DNA of 5,478 nucleotides. Source: an uncultured Campylobacter sp. (GTDB lineage: Bacteria; Campylobacterota; Campylobacteria; Campylobacterales; Campylobacteraceae). Of this stretch, positions 2,966 through 5,478 are shown in pieces. The notes under the pieces are model-generated. The model was not told where the DNA came from and did no database searches. It was given only the letters and a program-made list of their open reading frames with translations. The position numbers and the translations under genes were made by a program. Position 1 is the stretch's first letter. Every line of letters begins with the position of its first letter. The stretch covers positions 1-5,478 of the forward strand of contig NZ_CALIBH010000011.1 of the NCBI RefSeq assembly GCF_938045775.1, in the 5' to 3' direction.

Positions 2966-5478
2966 ATGAAGACATTTTTTAGTATGGAGTGCGCGTCAGT
3001 GATGCTACTGATTTTGGCGCTAGCCTGTGCAATCGCTACTTTTGTAGAGACCGCTTACGGCACGGAAGTAGCTTGGGCGATGGTTTATTCTACTGCGTGG
3101 TTTGGCGCGCTGATGGTGCTTTTGGGAATAAATTTAACCTACAATATCTATCGCTACCGCATGATTAAACTTCGCACGCTGCCTGCGCTAATCTTTCACG
3201 CAAGCTTTTTGTTTATGCTTGCTGGAGCGATTTTGACGAGATATTTCGGCTTTGAGGGCAATATCCATATAAGAGAGGGCGGCGAGAGCTCGATCGTAAC
3301 GACTAAAGACGAGGTCGTTCAGCTTCTTACTTTAGGCAGTGACGGCGAGTTTATATCTGCTGACGAGAGCAAATTTTTAAACGGCGCAGGACGGATGAAC
3401 TTCAATCTCAATCTAGACGTAGAGGGCAGGATCGCAAATTTAAAATTTAAAGAGCTAATAGAACACGGCGAGCTAAAATGGGTGCAAGATCCGACCGGAC
3501 AGGCTCCTGCGCGCGTGGAACTATTATTTTCAAACAATGTCGGTAGTCAAAACGTCTCCTTGCAATCAGGCGAAAGCATGGATATAGGCGAGCTTAGTAT
3601 CACTTTTAATGCAGAGCCTAAAAGTAAGAATTTTATCTATATAAAATCCAAAGACGGCAAATTCTATCTAAACTCAAGCCTTGATATAAACGCCACTAAA
3701 ATGGCTGATATGAGCACTGCGCCGCTTAAGAAAAACGAGGATAATCCTCTAGGCAATCTCTTGCTTTACAGCTTCGACGGGATAAATTTCGCTCCCGTTA
3801 GCTTGCTTAGCTCCGCGGTCGAGAAATTCGTCCCGGTCGATGCGAATTTACCGGGTGAGCCCGGCGTAGTAGCTACGCTAAGCTTTGCGGGGCAGAGTCG
3901 CGAAATCTACGTGCCTAGGGATTCGCATGGCGCTAGCTACAAGGTGGGAGATAAGAATTTCATCGTAGCCTTGGCGCCAAAGATGCTTCATCTGCCTTTT
4001 AAAATCGCGCTTCGCGACTTTGTGATGGATCGCTACCCGGGCACCAATTCGCCCTCCGGATATAAAAGCGAAATCACGCTAAAAGACGGCAATTCGAGCT
4101 TTGATTATGATATTTTTATGAATCATGTGCTCGATTACGGCGGATACCGATTTTTCCAAAGCTCATACGACACGGATGAGCGTGGTACCGTGCTTTCGGT
4201 CAATAAAGACCCCGGCAAAGTTCCAACTTACATCGGCTATTTTTTGCTTTGCGTGGGGATGTTTTTTAACTTTTTCAACCGAGGCTCGCGCTTTTTCAAG
4301 CTCTCGCGCTTAATCAGCGAAAATACGCATCTTGCTCGAGAAAAAGATGTAAATTCTAAAAATTCCGCGTCTAGCTCGGTGCCCGCAAGCTCCGCAGAAA
4401 GCTCCATATCAAAACGCACCAAAAAATCGCGACGCGGCACTAAAGGCGCGGCATTGGCATTAGTAGGCGCGTTGGCTTTGAGCTTGGCTGCATTGTATCC
4501 TAGCACAGCAAACGCCGAACAAAACTCCACGACTCGAAATTCTATTTCGCAAAATTCAGCGCCGCAAAGCTCGGCTAGCGTGCAAGATTCAGCTTCGCAA
4601 AATTCTGCGCAAAATTCCGCCGCCGAAAATTCCAAGCATAGCTCCGCTTCGCAAGAATCTGCGGCGGAGCAAGACTCCATCCCGCCGCATAATTTTTCTA
4701 CTATGGAAGGCGAACTAGCCGTGCCGAAATTTGATCCTAAATTTAGTGAGGATCTAGCAAGCCTCGTAATTCAGGGATTTGATGGGCGAATGGAGCCTTT
4801 TGATACAGTTTCTAGGGAGCTTTTAAATAAAATTTACCGTGCCGACAACTACAAGGCGCCAAATGGCGAAATTTTAAACCATAACGCCGCCGCGCTTTCG
4901 TTTATGCTAAATCAAAGCTACTGGAGGCGTGCGCCGATTATCAAGGTTAGTGAGCCGGAGCTTAAGAAAATTCTAGGTATGGATGAGAAGCAAAGCCACG
5001 CCAGTATGATGGATTTTTTTGAATTTAAAGGCGGCGAGAGCTACTACAAGCTCGATAAAATGGTCGAGGAGATCAACCGCAAGCCTTTAGGCAATCGCGG
5101 TGTGCTAGATAAAGAGATCATCAAGGTAAATGAGCGCGTAAACGTCTTTTACTCGGCGTTTATGGGGGATTATTTTAGAATTATTCCGATTAAGAACGCT
5201 AAAAATAACGAGTGGCTTTCGCCGCTATATCTAGGCGATGCGCTGGATCAAAACGAATCTGCTGAAGTTAAAAAGATGATGGGAATATTCGTTTCGTCCG
5301 TGGTCTATGCCCAAGAAAGCGGGGATTGGAGCGGCGCAGAAAAGATGCTAAGCTACGTCAAAAAATACCAAGCACAAAACGGCGCAAATTTAATGCCTAG
5401 CGAGAGTGCGATAAAATATGAAATTTTATTTAATAAGGCTAAAATTTTTTCTCGCCTCTTTCCGATCTACACTATCTC
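2966..5478 (+). CDS. ccsBA: Cytochrome c synthetase CcsBA (ResB-CcsA fusion), first 837 residues
   Basis: This System II (Ccs) inner-membrane protein carries haem to the periplasmic side and attaches it to CXXCH motifs of apocytochromes c. The frame is open to the window edge, so the CcsA core with its WWD haem domain is not seen. Layout: TM1 about 10-28, TM2 about 35-57, TM3 about 72-92, a large periplasmic ResB domain about 95-418, TM4 about 420-437, a cytoplasmic basic and Ser/Ala-rich linker (438-493), TM5 about 494-512, then a periplasmic domain from 518. H78 in TM3 corresponds by position and context (IFHASF) to the TM haem ligand His77 of Helicobacter hepaticus CcsBA. LVIQGFDGRMEPFDTVSRELL (600-620) resembles the conserved region before CcsA in epsilonproteobacterial fusions. 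The last residues (IFSRLFPIYTI) begin the next membrane segment. Such fusions are usually about 900-1,080 residues. The gene has its own promoter, separate from creA. Confidence 0.93.
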   Translation, partial: MKTFFSMECASVMLLILALACAIATFVETAYGTEVAWAMVYSTAWFGALMVLLGINLTYNIYRYRMIKLRTLPALIFHASFLFMLAGAILTRYFGFEGNIHIREGGESSIVTTKDEVVQLLTLGSDGEFISADESKFLNGAGRMNFNLNLDVEGRIANLKFKELIEHGELKWVQDPTGQAPARVELLFSNNVGSQNVSLQSGESMDIGELSITFNAEPKSKNFIYIKSKDGKFYLNSSLDINATKMADMSTAPLKKNEDNPLGNLLLYSFDGINFAPVSLLSSAVEKFVPVDANLPGEPGVVATLSFAGQSREIYVPRDSHGASYKVGDKNFIVALAPKMLHLPFKIALRDFVMDRYPGTNSPSGYKSEITLKDGNSSFDYDIFMNHVLDYGGYRFFQSSYDTDERGTVLSVNKDPGKVPTYIGYFLLCVGMFFNFFNRGSRFFKLSRLISENTHLAREKDVNSKNSASSSVPASSAESSISKRTKKSRRGTKGAALALVGALALSLAALYPSTANAEQNSTTRNSISQNSAPQSSASVQDSASQNSAQNSAAENSKHSSASQESAAEQDSIPPHNFSTMEGELAVPKFDPKFSEDLASLVIQGFDGRMEPFDTVSRELLNKIYRADNYKAPNGEILNHNAAALSFMLNQSYWRRAPIIKVSEPELKKILGMDEKQSHASMMDFFEFKGGESYYKLDKMVEEINRKPLGNRGVLDKEIIKVNERVNVFYSAFMGDYFRIIPIKNAKNNEWLSPLYLGDALDQNESAEVKKMMGIFVSSVVYAQESGDWSGAEKMLSYVKKYQAQNGANLMPSESAIKYEILFNKAKIFSRLFPIYTI
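4352..4405 (+). repeat. First Ser/Ala-rich low-complexity linker in CcsBA
   Basis: Residues 463-480 are almost only Ser, Ala, Asn, Val and Pro with one Lys and one Glu. They lie on the predicted cytoplasmic side after TM4, just before the basic stretch KRTKKSRR (483-490). The segment looks like a flexible linker and contains no recognisable motif. Confidence 0.7.
4412..4516 (+). other. Signal-peptide-like segment inside CcsBA
   Basis: Residues 483-517 have the three parts of a signal peptide: a basic n-region (KRTKKSRRGTKG), a hydrophobic Ala/Leu core (494-512), and a polar end STANA before EQ that fits the A-x-A rule of signal peptidase I. By the positive-inside rule it crosses from cytoplasm to periplasm, as required for the following domain. 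Whether it is cleaved or simply serves as TM5 cannot be told from sequence. Confidence 0.55.
4517..4678 (+). repeat. Degenerate QNSA-type coding repeat in CcsBA
   Basis: Residues 518-571 consist largely of variants of a four-residue unit, Gln/Glu-Asn/Asp/Ser/Glu-Ser-Ala (QNSA, QSSA, QDSA, QESA, ENS). At the DNA level this appears as recurring CAAAATTC(T/A)GC-like words. The stretch begins right after the signal-like segment and ends where the conserved periplasmic domain resumes. The repeat is too degenerate to be an obvious slippage (phase-variation) tract. Confidence 0.75.

Noticed and set aside
4237..4680. 147-codon open frame on the minus strand, rich in Cys, Glu and Ala
   Set aside because: It lies wholly opposite ccsBA. 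Its odd CEAE/EFC composition is the reverse reading of the QNSA-type repeat, which by chance lacks stops on that strand. The plus frame has clear family matches on both sides.

Overview
The window looks like chromosome from a higher-GC Campylobacter of the C. gracilis / C. showae / C. rectus type (genus is inference). The reasons are the near-constant AAAGGA-N5-6-ATG ribosome binding sites, extended -10 promoters without a clear -35, a fused ResB-CcsA cytochrome c synthetase of the epsilonproteobacterial type, and an alanine racemase whose KDNxYGHG and MHRNGI motifs match Campylobacter enzymes as I recall them. No mobile element, tRNA, rRNA or CRISPR array is visible.

Left part (1-2066, minus strand): a tightly packed three-gene operon read right to left. 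A phosphomannomutase/phosphoglucomutase (696-2066) overlaps by 4 nt (ATGA) a small unrecognised 81-residue protein (454-699). That gene overlaps by 8 nt an alanine racemase (1-461), which runs off the left edge. The two recognised enzymes feed cell-envelope synthesis: hexose phosphates for surface glycans and D-alanine for peptidoglycan. The racemase lacks the lysine that is usually carbamylated in this family.

Middle (2067-2965): a 98-nt divergent promoter region separates the operon from a rightward gene for a secreted CreA-family protein (2165-2656). Next comes a 309-nt intergenic stretch. It holds a two-tier hairpin just after creA, a GC-rich island (about 50% GC between flanks of about 30%) with two mutually exclusive stem-loops, and an extended -10 promoter overlapped by an inverted repeat.

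Right part (2966-5478, plus strand): the first 837 residues of a ResB-CcsA fusion (CcsBA), the System II cytochrome c haem lyase. It is cut by the window edge just before the CcsA membrane core. Between its halves lies an unusual segment: a Ser/Ala-rich linker, a signal-peptide-like membrane segment ending in TANA-EQ, and a second Ser/Ala/Gln/Asn-rich degenerate repeat.

No clear new multi-gene system is present. The best leads are the structured intergenic island, the internal signal-like segment of CcsBA, and the altered active-site lysine position in the racemase.
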